Assembly: GCA_016711605.1 (NCBI GenBank)
Contig: JADJSS010000020.1
Location: forward strand, 3,337-67,336
Origin: Saprospirales bacterium
GTDB lineage: Bacteria > Bacteroidota > Bacteroidia > Chitinophagales > JADIYW01
Reading direction: 5' to 3'
DNA: 64,000 nucleotides
Shown here: one piece after another, positions 1 to 8,859 of the stretch
How the letters are laid out: each line of letters opens with the position of its first letter
How positions within the stretch are numbered: position 1 is the stretch's first letter
Program-made: the position numbers and the translations under genes
The notes under the pieces: model-generated
The model's input: only the letters and a program-made list of their open reading frames with translations
Told to the model about the DNA's origin: nothing
Databases searched by the model: none

Positions 1-113
1 TACTGTTTGTGCAATTAATTGTTGGTTTTCTGAGTATTCAAAATTCATTTTTAAAAATTTTTACAAAGATAAGAAAAAAATACCGTGAGATGAAAGTCGT
101 AAATTATGTGTAT

Positions 114-830
114 TTATTTTATTACTATATACGGCAACATTTTATCATAATGTTCTGGATGATCTTTTACAAAATAAAGATTTTTCACATCTTCTACTGT
201 TGAGAACGGTTTGACTTTAGTTCGATAACCAATAATTTGTTTGGCAACTGTTGAGAAAAAATATGGATTAACTGTTAGCTCTTCAAAAGTAGCTGTGTTG
301 ATATTAATTTTCTTTGCTGCAACTGGCTTTATAGTAAGATTTTTTTTGAATTTTTGAAATATTGAATCTTCAATTCCAAATACATCTTTTATTTGATTGA
401 TAGAATAAAAACCACCTAATTTATTTCTAAATGTTACGATTCTTTCTGCATATACTTTTCCTATACCGTAAAGTCGTTCAAAATCTTCTTGGTTTGCAGA
501 ATTTACTTCTATGGTAAAATCGTAATACTCTTTTTTAGACGAATAGGTTTTATCTTTTGAGTAATTATTTGAATACTCTTTTTTAGAATAATCGCTCTTA
601 TCTGTGTTATTATTATACGCATAGCTATTTTTTGCTTCGTCAATTTGTTGTTGAAGTTGAGCAATTTTAGTTTTATCAGTTTCAGATAAATGATATTCTT
701 TTGCAAAAAAATTGGTTACGTATTTTTTAGATATAATGCTTATTAAAATCAATAAACACAATACAATAATTCCATTTCGTTCGAAACGAGAAAATGTAAA
801 TTTATTTTCCTGTTGATTTTTGATTGACAT
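114..830 (-). CDS. ComEA-like helix-hairpin-helix protein with one membrane anchor
   Basis: About 238 residues. A hydrophobic segment near residues 20-35 (IIVLCLLILISII) suggests an N-terminal membrane anchor. It is followed by a low-complexity Asn/Tyr/Lys/Ser linker and then at least two helix-hairpin-helix units: one around YGIGKVYAERIVTFRNK, and a second introduced by ININTATFEEL. These are the hallmarks of ComEA/PulK-type DNA-binding HhH repeats. Such proteins bind double-stranded DNA at the cell surface, but in Bacteroidota many family members have no proven competence role. I chose the ATG at 830 because the longer frame starts at 863, inside the hairpin terminator of the upstream ompA-like gene. 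The family call is firm; the function is inferred. Confidence 0.8.
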   Translation of the reverse strand: MSIKNQQENKFTFSRFERNGIIVLCLLILISIISKKYVTNFFAKEYHLSETDKTKIAQLQQQIDEAKNSYAYNNNTDKSDYSKKEYSNNYSKDKTYSSKKEYYDFTIEVNSANQEDFERLYGIGKVYAERIVTFRNKLGGFYSINQIKDVFGIEDSIFQKFKKNLTIKPVAAKKININTATFEELTVNPYFFSTVAKQIIGYRTKVKPFSTVEDVKNLYFVKDHPEHYDKMLPYIVIK

Positions 831-847
831 ACGGCGAATAAAAATAT

Positions 848-880
848 AAAAAAAGACCGACAATTGTCGGTCTTTTTTTT
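848..880 (-). terminator. Intrinsic terminator of the OmpA-like gene
   Basis: A perfect inverted repeat built on GACCGACAATTGTCGGTC is flanked by A-runs on the left and T-runs on the right. On either strand this gives a strong stem followed by a U tract. It lies about 20 bp beyond the stop of the minus-strand OmpA-like gene and just before the start of the HhH gene, so it separates the two transcripts. Confidence 0.85.
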
Positions 881-900
881 ATTGAGAGAATTAATTTATT

Positions 901-2337
901 TTATTTGAATAACAAATTAAATTCAACTCTTCTGTTTTGTGCTCTACCTGCAGCAGTTTTGTTATCTGCAACTGGTTTAGTTAAACCATAACCAGCAGAA
1001 ACTAATCTTGAAGCAGCAACACCTTTGCCAACTAAGTAAGTTACAGCAGCAGCAGCTCTATCTTGAGATAATTTTAAGTTTTTAGCAGCATCACCTACAT
1101 TATCTGTGTGTCCATCTACATTTACATCGTAATATGGATATTCTTTTAATATAGAAGCAACTTCATCTAAAATTTTATAAGAAACAGGTTTGATAATAGA
1201 TTTTCCTGTTTCGAACTGAATATTACGAGCAGCAAATGCTAAACGTTTTTTCACTTCCTCGTTAATAGTCGGACAACCTTTATTTGAAGCTGGACCAGCA
1301 ACATCAGGACATTTATCTTCATCATCCATTACACCATCACCATCTCTATCAGGGCAACCTTGTGCAATAAATGAACCTGGAACGTCTGGACATTTATCTT
1401 TCTCATTGATAATACCATCACCATCACGATCTGGATCTGGGCAACCACCAAATTTAGCAATACCTTTTACATCTGGACAAGCATCTTTTGCATCAGCAAT
1501 ACCATCACCATCACGATCTGGACAACCATTAAATTCTGCTAAACCAGGAACTGTAGGACATTCGTCTTTGCTATCTTCGATTCCATCACCATCTGTATCT
1601 GGGCAACCGTTAAATGCAGCAATACCAGGTACAGTTGGACATGCATCATCTAAATCGATAATTCCGTCACCATCTGTATCAATTGGTTTTTCAACAACTG
1701 CAGCAACTGTATCAACAGCAACTTCTTTGCCTTTGCCTAAATCAACCATTAAACCAGCACCAAAAAAGATGTGGTCATTGTTATTTTTAATTGCAAAATT
1801 GTAACCAGCGTTAACGTTTAATGCTAAATTGTTTGCAATTTTAAAATTAATACCTGCACCAATCGGAATTCCAAAACCATTTACGTTTTGTTTAGTTACT
1901 GGAGTTTGCGCCCAAGTTCCTTGCAATTTAGCAAAGATATATGGTGCTACTGCAGCATCATTTTTTAAAATGTAACCGTTGTTAAATTTATACGCCAATA
2001 AACCTGAATACAATAAATTGTAAGTGTTAATTGTTGGTAACGTTAAATTGTCAGTTTTTGTAGAAAATGCGTGTGATCCTAAATCTAATCCAATTGCAAT
2101 AGATGAATTTGGATTGTACCACCAAGTAATTCTTGGACCAAAGTAAATTGGATTTTTAAATGTGGAAGCTTTCTTAAGAGCTGGTGTATAGTAATCGGCA
2201 ACTTCCATTCCGATACCTAAGCTGAATCTGCTGTTTCCAACTGCACTTTTATTATTTTTAGGTGGTTTCTTCGCACCTAACGCTACTGAGCTAAATAAGA
2301 TTAGCATCGCGGAAAATAATACAATACTTTTTTTCAT
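901..2337 (-). CDS. OmpA-family outer-membrane protein with thrombospondin type-3 repeats
   Basis: 478 residues. The signal peptide is MKKSIVLFSAMLILFSSVALG. Next comes a barrel-like domain (about residues 35-205), then five Asp-rich calcium-binding TSP type-3 repeats (about 218-360; pattern DxDGDGxxDxxDxCP). A C-terminal OmpA/MotB peptidoglycan-binding domain (about 365-478) has the NVDGHTDNVG and AQNRRVEF motifs. This is the usual Bacteroidota OmpA architecture: a membrane barrel, a Ca2+-stiffened periplasmic spacer and a domain that grips peptidoglycan. It is monocistronic, with a strong terminator downstream and a 334-bp upstream gap. It probably stabilises the envelope and may be abundant; its pore activity cannot be judged from sequence. 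Confidence 0.93.
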   Translation of the reverse strand: MKKSIVLFSAMLILFSSVALGAKKPPKNNKSAVGNSRFSLGIGMEVADYYTPALKKASTFKNPIYFGPRITWWYNPNSSIAIGLDLGSHAFSTKTDNLTLPTINTYNLLYSGLLAYKFNNGYILKNDAAVAPYIFAKLQGTWAQTPVTKQNVNGFGIPIGAGINFKIANNLALNVNAGYNFAIKNNNDHIFFGAGLMVDLGKGKEVAVDTVAAVVEKPIDTDGDGIIDLDDACPTVPGIAAFNGCPDTDGDGIEDSKDECPTVPGLAEFNGCPDRDGDGIADAKDACPDVKGIAKFGGCPDPDRDGDGIINEKDKCPDVPGSFIAQGCPDRDGDGVMDDEDKCPDVAGPASNKGCPTINEEVKKRLAFAARNIQFETGKSIIKPVSYKILDEVASILKEYPYYDVNVDGHTDNVGDAAKNLKLSQDRAAAAVTYLVGKGVAASRLVSAGYGLTKPVADNKTAAGRAQNRRVEFNLLFK

Positions 2338-2363
2338 AAAGACCTTGTTTTTAATTTATTGGA

Positions 2364-2371
2364 CAAAAATA
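2364..2371 (-). promoter_or_regulatory. Candidate -7 box of the OmpA-like gene
   Basis: On the minus strand this reads TATTTTTG, matching the Bacteroidota -7 consensus TAnnTTTG. It lies 26 bp before the start codon, which would leave a short leader. I see no convincing TTTG -33 box at the usual distance, so support is moderate. Confidence 0.4.
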
Positions 2372-2587
2372 ATGTTAATTAATCTAAATTTTGTACTTTT
2401 TATACAAATAAATGCAAATCTAAGAAACTTTTTTGGTTATTTAACCTAAAATGTTATCCATTTATATCCAAATTTGTTAATAACCTAATTTAGCAGTCTT
2501 TGTAATTAACAAAAAGTACGCTAAGAGCATTTTTTTTCTTTTCAAGTAGTTGAATTTTTATATTAAAAATACCTTGAAAAAAATAAT

Positions 2588-2616
2588 TTGACATTGAATT
2601 GATACACGCATAATAT
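2588..2616 (+). promoter_or_regulatory. Candidate promoter of the MarC gene
   Basis: TTGACA at 2588-2593 and TAATAT at 2611-2616 are separated by 17 bp, 55 bp before the MarC start. This resembles a general sigma-70 promoter more than the Bacteroidota TTTG/TAnnTTTG type, so it could be chance in AT-rich DNA. The rest of the 2338-2671 gap holds nothing else I recognise. Confidence 0.3.
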
Positions 2617-2671
2617 TTTAAATGCTGTTTTATAGTAATAAAACGCTGAACTTTGTTACGAAATTTTTTTT

Positions 2672-3256
2672 ATGCACATTGATATTAAAGAAATAGCAAC
2701 AGTAAGTTTAGTTTTATTTGCTATTATTGACATTTTGGGCTCGGTTCCCGTTATTTTAGATATTAAATCAAAAGTTGGTCATGTGGATGCTAAGTATGCC
2801 ACATTAGTTTCCGGCTTTATAATGATCTTGTTTTTATTTGGTGGTAAACAAATTTTAAAGATTATAGGTATTGATGTAGCATCGTTTTCGTTGGCAGGTT
2901 CTATCGTTATTTTTTTAGTTGGATTAGAAATGACTTTAAATAGAGATATTTTTAAATCAGGAAACAGTACGGTGAAATCGTCATCTGTAGTACCAATTGC
3001 TTTCCCAATGATTGCAGGTGCAGGCACACTTACTACCTTGCTTTCTTTGCGCTCAGAATATGAAGTGGTTACAATTCTAATTGGAATTTTAATTAACCTG
3101 ATTATTATTTATGCAGTGATTCGTTTTATACCAAAAATTGAACAACTTTTAGGCGATACCGGAATTAATATTTTACGAAAAGTATTTGGTGTTATCTTGT
3201 TATCTATCGCAATTAAATTGTTTTCAAAGAATTTGGCGATACTTTTTCATTTTTAA
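2672..3256 (+). CDS. MarC family integral membrane protein
   Basis: 194 residues with about six hydrophobic segments, the usual size and profile of the MarC (UPF0056) family. The conserved-looking loop with FPMIAGAGTLTTLLSL follows a family-typical pattern of a PxxxGPG/AGAGT-like turn. MarC proteins are inner-membrane proteins once tied to multiple antibiotic resistance and now regarded as of uncertain transport function. The gene ends at 3256, directly abutting the convergent ABC ATPase gene, so the two 3' ends share no spacer and could overlap as transcripts. Confidence 0.85.
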   Translation: MHIDIKEIATVSLVLFAIIDILGSVPVILDIKSKVGHVDAKYATLVSGFIMILFLFGGKQILKIIGIDVASFSLAGSIVIFLVGLEMTLNRDIFKSGNSTVKSSSVVPIAFPMIAGAGTLTTLLSLRSEYEVVTILIGILINLIIIYAVIRFIPKIEQLLGDTGINILRKVFGVILLSIAIKLFSKNLAILFHF

Positions 3257-3991
3257 TTAAATAGTTGCATTTAATAAAGAACTTTTATCTACTGTTCTGA
3301 TATTTTCATTCGGCTGGTCGCTTTCTACCAAACCATCTCGCATACGTACAATACGATGTGTATATAAAGCAATATCTTCTTCGTGTGTTACCACAACAAT
3401 TGTATTTCCTTTGTTATGTATTTCTTCAAACAACGCCATAATTTCGTACGATGTTTTGGTATCTAAATTTCCGGTTGGCTCATCAGCTAATATCAACGAC
3501 GGATTATTTACTAAAGCTCGTGCCACAGCAACACGCTGGCGTTGTCCACCAGAAAGTTCGTTTGGTTTATGTTTCATTCTATCACCTAAACCAACTTGTT
3601 GCAACACTTCAATGGCACGTTCATCGCGTTGTTTTTTGCTCCAGCCAGCATAAATTAAAGGCAAGGCAACATTTTCAATTGTGGTTAATCGCGGAATTAA
3701 ATTAAAGGTTTGAAAGATGAAACCAATTTGTTTGTTTCGCACAGCAGCCAATTCATTATCTGAAACTTTGCTCACATCATTTCCTTCCAAAAAATATTGT
3801 CCTGCACTTGGAGTATCCAAACAACCTAAAATATTCATTAGCGTAGATTTTCCCGAACCAGACGGACCCATCAACGCTACATATTCATTCTTAAAAATAT
3901 CTAAATTAATTTCTTTAATAGCATAAATCGTTTCATCACCTAAATTAAAATAACGTTTTATTCCTTTGAGTTCAATTATTTTATTTTGCAT
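3257..3991 (-). CDS. ABC transporter ATP-binding protein, MacB/LolD/FtsE type
   Basis: 244 residues. Walker A is GPSGSGKS (about residues 42-49), the signature is [15 protein letters not shown], Walker B is [12 protein letters not shown], and the H-loop lies in VVVTHEE. The sequence type ([22 protein letters not shown]) is that of MacB/LolD ATPases, which power lipoprotein release, peptide or drug export, or envelope remodelling together with a FtsX/MacB-like permease. No permease gene is adjacent here, so the partner must be elsewhere and the substrate is unknown. Confidence 0.9.
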   Translation of the reverse strand: MQNKIIELKGIKRYFNLGDETIYAIKEINLDIFKNEYVALMGPSGSGKSTLMNILGCLDTPSAGQYFLEGNDVSKVSDNELAAVRNKQIGFIFQTFNLIPRLTTIENVALPLIYAGWSKKQRDERAIEVLQQVGLGDRMKHKPNELSGGQRQRVAVARALVNNPSLILADEPTGNLDTKTSYEIMALFEEIHNKGNTIVVVTHEEDIALYTHRIVRMRDGLVESDQPNENIRTVDKSSLLNATI

Positions 3992-4003
3992 GTTTGTTAT
4001 TGG

Positions 4004-4076
4004 TTATATGTTATTGGTTATTGGTTGTATTATTAGAAAATCCTATTAATTTATCACTTCATAACCAATAACTTCA
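4004..4076. repeat. Phrase-like spacer repeat (GTTATTGGTT type)
   Basis: The ABC ATPase to gatC spacer consists of repeated GTTATTGGTTAT phrases and an inverted copy (CATAACCAATAAC) near 4062-4074. Similar wording recurs at 4427-4456, 27977-28012, 33370-33400 and 58970-58990. It looks like an expanded non-coding filler, not a protein-binding site. Confidence 0.5.
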
Positions 4077-4078
4077 TC

Positions 4079-4378
4079 TTAATATTTCGTTCCTTTTACG
4101 AATTTCGGTACTTTAAAATAATCAGCATCTTTAATGGGTGCGTTCATCAGCACTTCTTCTTTTGAAATTGGATAATTGACTACATCATCACGAAAAACAT
4201 TGACATCTTCATTTACAAAAATCAATGGTTCAACACCAGTTGTATCGAGTTCATTCAGCTTTTCCATAAACGACAAAATCTTCGTCAAATCTTGCTTGAT
4301 TTCTTGTTTACCAGTTGCATCAAATTCCAATTTCGATAAATTTGCCAACTTTTCTACCAATGCATCATCTACTATCAT
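4079..4378 (-). CDS. gatC: Asp-tRNA(Asn)/Glu-tRNA(Gln) amidotransferase subunit C
   Basis: 99 residues, the normal GatC length. The N-terminal VDDALVEKLANLSKLEF resembles the GatC helix that starts the family, and the C-terminal half carries a typical DVVN...LMNAP...DYFKVPKFV pattern. GatC wraps around GatA and stabilises the GatCAB complex, which amidates misacylated Glu-tRNA(Gln) or Asp-tRNA(Asn). gatA and gatB are not in this window, as is common in Bacteroidota where the subunits are scattered. Confidence 0.9.
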   Translation of the reverse strand: MIVDDALVEKLANLSKLEFDATGKQEIKQDLTKILSFMEKLNELDTTGVEPLIFVNEDVNVFRDDVVNYPISKEEVLMNAPIKDADYFKVPKFVKGTKY

Positions 4379-4563
4379 ATTGTAATTAGTTGAGATTATT
4401 TTAAAAACATTACGAAGATAATTTTTTTTAGTGATAAGTTATTAGTGATAAGTGATATGGAAATGCAGAAATTTTGAAGTTTCGGCAATTGTAAAATAAC
4501 TACTGATAATTACTGTCAATTTTAATGCTAAAAAATGTATTTTTGAACAAACATTAATTTTTT

Positions 4564-7500
4564 ATGAATCGCGATTGGTGGAAATGGGGCAACCCTAAAG
4601 AAACAAAACATATTAACGATTATCCAAAGTTGAAAACGATGGTAGAAGAACGCTGGAAAATGAATTTGCGTGAAAACTTTTTTCCACCGAAAAAATTTGA
4701 TTTACCCATTTTAACAGATAAAAGAAAAGAAGAAATAAAAGATATTTTCGCATCGATTCATCCAAGTAAAATTAGTTTTAATGAAGATGATAGATTGTTT
4801 GTTTCTTTAGGAAAAAGTTATTATGATGTGATTCGCATTTTTAATGGAAATGGATTTGTTTCTCCAGATGTAGTGTTGACGCCAAATTCGCACGAAGAAA
4901 TTCAATATATTGTTTCGCAAGCATCTTTGCATAATGTGCATTTGATTCCATTTGGCGCAGGTTCTAATGTAGTTGGTGCATTATCAATGGATGCCATTGC
5001 AACACGAAAAGAAATAAAATGCACCATCGATTTGCGTCAATACAAAAAACTACTTTCGATTGATGAAACACATTTAACAGCTACCTTTGAAGCAGGCATT
5101 TTTGGTCCTGAATTAGAAAAAATACTTAATAAACGTGGTTATACTTTAGGCCATTTTCCACAATCATTTGAATACTCAACACTAGGTGGTTGGATAGTGA
5201 CACGAGGCGCTGGACAAGAATCTACTTTTTATGGAAAAATGGAAGATTTGGTTGAACACATAAAAGTAGCAACACCAATTGGAACTATTGAAAGCAACGA
5301 TTATACGCACGATGCAGCTGGCATCAACGTGTTGCCATTATTTATAGGAAGTGAAGGTACGCTTGGTGTTGTTACGGAAATAAAAGTAAAAATAAAAAAA
5401 CTGCCTAAAAATTATCGTTGGATTGTTGCCTTGTTTCCAACTTTTGAACATGGAAGCAACTTTTTGAAAGAAGCAACACAAGCTGGTGTGAAACCATCTG
5501 TGGTTCGCTTGTCTGATTTTAATGAAACAAATTTGTTTTCTAAAATGTCGCATGATGAAAAAAAAGGTGTTTTTGATGACGTAAAAAAAGAGTTGCAAAA
5601 ATTAGTGTTACAATGGAAAGATTTATCAAATCCATGCTTGTTAATTATGCGGTTTCCGCAGAACGAAATCAGTGTTTCTTCGCAAGTAGTTTTTGCTAAA
5701 AATTTAGTAGAAAAACACAAAGGCATGTTAGCGCCAACTACCATCGGAGACAAATGGGCCGAGAACCGTTTTAAGTTGCCTTACTTGCGTGATACTTTAG
5801 TGGAACATTCAATATACATTGATACTATGGAAACACTAGTACATTGGAAAGATGTTTCAAAATTACACCAAACATTAACGAAAGAATTGAATAAATCCGT
5901 TGCATTCAATAAAACAAAAGGTATTTTTTTAGCACATATTTCGCATGTATATCCAAATGCTGCATGTATGTATTTTACTCTAATTACACCAATGTTGCAA
6001 GGCAGAGAAATTGAGCAGTGGCAGGAAATTAAAAACTTGGTATCTGATACAATTTTACAAAACGGCGGTTCTATTTCTCATCATCACAGCGTTGGTGCCG
6101 ATCATCAGAAATGGTATAAAAAACAAACGAATCCGTTAGCTTTGGAATTATTAAGGTCAATAAAAAACAAGCTCGATCCGAAAGGTATTATGAAAAAAGT
6201 AATCGTTATAATTTTAAAAATGAACCGCCAATATAACATACAACGTGCTACTTCTGAACTATTCGATATAGTAGTAATTGGTGGTGGAATTACTGGCGCT
6301 GGCATTGCTTTGGCAGCAGCGCGCAAAGGTTGGAAAACATTAATTATTGATAAAAATGATTTCGCATTTGGCACCAGTTCTCGTTCTGCAAAAATGATTC
6401 ATGGTGGCTTGCGTTACTTGCAGCAAATGCAAATAAAATTAGTAAAAGAAGCATTACACGAACGTGAACATTTACTAAAAGAATATCCGCACTTGGTTTC
6501 GCCACAGCCATTTTTTATGCCAATTTATAATTCAAAAGTTACCAAACTAAAATTGAGTATTGGTTTGTCTGGCTATGATTATTTAAGTGGTGAAAGCAGC
6601 ATGCCAAAACATGCAGAAATCAATGTTGAAGAAATCAAAAAACGTTTTCCACAAATAAAAACGGAATCAATGGTTGGCGGTTTTATTTATTATGATGCTA
6701 AAACAAATGATGCACGTTTGACAAATGAAGTGATACAAGAAGCTACAGATTTAGGTGCTATTGCATTGAATTATTTTGAAATGCAGCAATTCAATTTCGT
6801 TGGAAATAAAATAAAAAATATTACTTGTCACGATAAAGTTTTCAATTTTACACAACAAATAAAATCAAAAGTATTTGTTTCTGCGACAGGAATATGGACA
6901 GATGAATTACTTAGAAAGTTCAATCCAAAAGACGAAAAAAAATACATGATGCCAAGCAAGGGCACGCACATTGTGGTGTCGGCCAATCATTTTCCAAAAG
7001 ATTGCGTGATGCTGTTTCCAACGGCAAATGGCGATGGCAGAATGATTTGGTGCATGCCTTGGGACGATAATTTATCTATCATTGGAACAACAGATACTGA
7101 ATACAATGCTTCGAATGATGAAATGCATATTTTACAAGATGAAGTAAATTATATGCTGGAAAGCGTGAATGCTCAACTACTAGATACCAAATTAACTGAA
7201 GCAGATATTTTAAGTGTATATGCAGGTTTGCGTCCTTTACTCAACGATGAAGACGAAAGTAAACAAAGCACCAAACGTTCGCGCGATTATCAGATTTGGT
7301 GGAACAACGAAAATATGCTGACTGTTTCTGGTGGAAAATTAACTTCGTTTATGTCGATGGCTGATAATTGTATTAAAGCAATTGAGGATAAACATGCTAT
7401 TGAATCTTCAGACAACGAAGAGATCATTCATTCAACGATTATTGATAAATACAAACATCGATACGGAATTAAAAATGCAACGCTTATAGCGAATTTGGTG

Positions 7501-7785
7501 CAAGATAATTTAGAATTAATTCAACCGTTTGAAAAATATCCTTATTCAAACGCAGAAATTTTATTTTTTATTCGTCACCAGCATGCACAAAAACTGGATG
7601 ATATATTAACGCGAAGAACGCTTATCACCTACCAGATGCAAACCTATGACGAACTTTTAGTAATTGCAGTTTCCGAATTAATGACAAAAGAGTTAAATTG
7701 GAGTAACGAACAAAAAGAACGTGAAATAAATGAATACAAAAATGCGTGGAATTTAATGCATACTTGGAGAAGTCGTGAGTTCTGA
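4564..7785 (+). CDS. Alkyl-DHAP-synthase-like FAD oxidase in one frame with glycerol-3-phosphate dehydrogenase
   Basis: 1,073 codons covering two enzymes. Residues 1-545 form an FAD-linked oxidase with a PCMH FAD domain (PFGAGSNVVGAL, about 137-148) and the AGPS-type histidine motif ISHHHSVGADHQKWY (about 502-516). AGPS makes alkyl-DHAP, the first ether-lipid intermediate. From ATG 6220 onward comes a complete GlpD-type flavoprotein (DIVVIGGGITGAG dinucleotide fold, RSAKMIHGGLRYLQ) that oxidises glycerol-3-phosphate to DHAP. The joint, GIM-KKVIVIILK-MNRQ, is not conserved-looking. Dropping one A from the A6 run at 6193-6198 would end the first protein at ATG AAA AAG TAA, with glpD starting 20-odd bp later. 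I therefore suspect two genes joined by a homopolymer error. A lipid kinase gene follows. Confidence 0.85.
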   Translation: MNRDWWKWGNPKETKHINDYPKLKTMVEERWKMNLRENFFPPKKFDLPILTDKRKEEIKDIFASIHPSKISFNEDDRLFVSLGKSYYDVIRIFNGNGFVSPDVVLTPNSHEEIQYIVSQASLHNVHLIPFGAGSNVVGALSMDAIATRKEIKCTIDLRQYKKLLSIDETHLTATFEAGIFGPELEKILNKRGYTLGHFPQSFEYSTLGGWIVTRGAGQESTFYGKMEDLVEHIKVATPIGTIESNDYTHDAAGINVLPLFIGSEGTLGVVTEIKVKIKKLPKNYRWIVALFPTFEHGSNFLKEATQAGVKPSVVRLSDFNETNLFSKMSHDEKKGVFDDVKKELQKLVLQWKDLSNPCLLIMRFPQNEISVSSQVVFAKNLVEKHKGMLAPTTIGDKWAENRFKLPYLRDTLVEHSIYIDTMETLVHWKDVSKLHQTLTKELNKSVAFNKTKGIFLAHISHVYPNAACMYFTLITPMLQGREIEQWQEIKNLVSDTILQNGGSISHHHSVGADHQKWYKKQTNPLALELLRSIKNKLDPKGIMKKVIVIILKMNRQYNIQRATSELFDIVVIGGGITGAGIALAAARKGWKTLIIDKNDFAFGTSSRSAKMIHGGLRYLQQMQIKLVKEALHEREHLLKEYPHLVSPQPFFMPIYNSKVTKLKLSIGLSGYDYLSGESSMPKHAEINVEEIKKRFPQIKTESMVGGFIYYDAKTNDARLTNEVIQEATDLGAIALNYFEMQQFNFVGNKIKNITCHDKVFNFTQQIKSKVFVSATGIWTDELLRKFNPKDEKKYMMPSKGTHIVVSANHFPKDCVMLFPTANGDGRMIWCMPWDDNLSIIGTTDTEYNASNDEMHILQDEVNYMLESVNAQLLDTKLTEADILSVYAGLRPLLNDEDESKQSTKRSRDYQIWWNNENMLTVSGGKLTSFMSMADNCIKAIEDKHAIESSDNEEIIHSTIIDKYKHRYGIKNATLIANLVQDNLELIQPFEKYPYSNAEILFFIRHQHAQKLDDILTRRTLITYQMQTYDELLVIAVSELMTKELNWSNEQKEREINEYKNAWNLMHTWRSREF

Positions 7786-7799
7786 GTCGTAAGTCGTGC
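7771..7799. repeat. AGTCGTGAGT-type tandem repeat over the glpD stop
   Basis: Three imperfect AGTCGT(G/A)AGT units. The first encodes the last residues of the GlpD part (SREF then stop) and the others run into the spacer. The same phrase occurs in tandem inside dnaX at 48206-48235. Confidence 0.6.
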
Positions 7800-7841
7800 A
7801 AAAATATATCTTAATTGAAAAAGAACATTAAACAGTAAATT

Positions 7842-8786
7842 ATGAAAATTGCCTTTCTTATCAATTCCAAAATACGCAAGCTCAATGCTGTGAAAAATGA
7901 AATCCAAGCTGCATTTAAACATCATGAAATTGCATTTTTCGAATCACAGTATGGTGGTCATTTTTTTGAATTACCTAAATTAGCAATTGAAAATGGAATT
8001 GAAACTATCATCGCAATTGGTGGTGATGGCACATTAAATGAAGTGGTAAACGGTGTTATCAATCATTTCAAAATTTCAGAAACTGGCTCTCCAAACGATT
8101 ACGATTGGAGTAAAATAAGTCGAATAAAAATTGGAGTCTATCCTGCAGGAAGTGGCAATGATTTTGTAAAAACTGTTTATAAAAACACACAGCTTTACAC
8201 GTTGAAAACTTTAATAGAATCTAATAATTCACAATTGATTGATGTAGGTTTTGTTACGTTTATGGATAAAGAAGCGAAGAAATCTTCTCGCTTTTTTATG
8301 AATATAACCGATGTTGGAATGGGTGGCGAAACGGTTGTAATAAAGGAAAAAGTACCTAAATGGATGGGTGCTGATTTTAGTTACTTCTATGCCATTACAA
8401 AAACGATTGCAACATATAAAAATTGTAATGTAAAATGTTGGAACAATGATTTTTCGTGGCAAGGAAAAGTAATTAACATGGTGGTTGCTAATGGAAAATA
8501 TTTTGGAAATGGCTTAGGCATTGCACCAGACGCACTCGTAACAGATGGAAAATTTTCTTTTGTTATTATTGGCGATATCAATTTATTAGATTATTTCAAA
8601 CATTTAGGAACTGTAAAAAAATGCATAAAAGTAGAACATCCACAAGTACATTATCATCAGTTTGAAGAAATTAATATTGATTCCTGCGATGCTACAAAAA
8701 TATCGATTGATATGGATGGAGAATTTATTGGTTATGCACCTATGAAATTAACTAATGTAACAAAACGAATTAATTTTATCATGTAA
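7842..8786 (+). CDS. Diacylglycerol kinase family lipid kinase (YegS/BmrU type)
   Basis: 314 residues. The N-terminal catalytic domain holds the diagnostic AIGGDGTLNEVVNGV nucleotide-binding motif (about residues 60-74), followed by YPAGSGNDFVKT. The C-terminal beta-sandwich domain ends in DGE, typical of the YegS/DgkB fold (SIDMDGEFIG). The family phosphorylates diacylglycerol, sphingoid or related lipids at the membrane. It lies 56 bp behind the AGPS-like/GlpD frame on the same strand, suggesting a shared role in making or recycling (ether) glycerolipids. The substrate is inferred. Confidence 0.9.
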   Translation: MKIAFLINSKIRKLNAVKNEIQAAFKHHEIAFFESQYGGHFFELPKLAIENGIETIIAIGGDGTLNEVVNGVINHFKISETGSPNDYDWSKISRIKIGVYPAGSGNDFVKTVYKNTQLYTLKTLIESNNSQLIDVGFVTFMDKEAKKSSRFFMNITDVGMGGETVVIKEKVPKWMGADFSYFYAITKTIATYKNCNVKCWNNDFSWQGKVINMVVANGKYFGNGLGIAPDALVTDGKFSFVIIGDINLLDYFKHLGTVKKCIKVEHPQVHYHQFEEINIDSCDATKISIDMDGEFIGYAPMKLTNVTKRINFIM

Positions 8787-8811
8787 TTCTACATGTTTTG
8801 TAGTGAAATAA

Positions 8812-8841
8812 AAAAAGTCCTGAATAAATTCAGGACTTTTT
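8812..8841. terminator. Bidirectional terminator between convergent genes
   Basis: A 13-bp stem, AAAAAGTCCTGAA / TTCAGGACTTTTT, with a TAAA loop. It works on both strands because A- and T-runs flank it, and it sits between the convergent lipid kinase and outer-membrane barrel genes. Confidence 0.85.
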
Positions 8842-8859
8842 AATTTCTATTTTATCTAA

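Noticed and set aside
831..863. Upstream start of the HhH protein at 863
   Set aside because: Lies inside the terminator hairpin of the preceding gene.
1406..1804. Plus-strand frame opposite the TSP3 repeats
   Set aside because: Mirror image of the repetitive Asp-rich repeats in the OmpA gene; no independent support.
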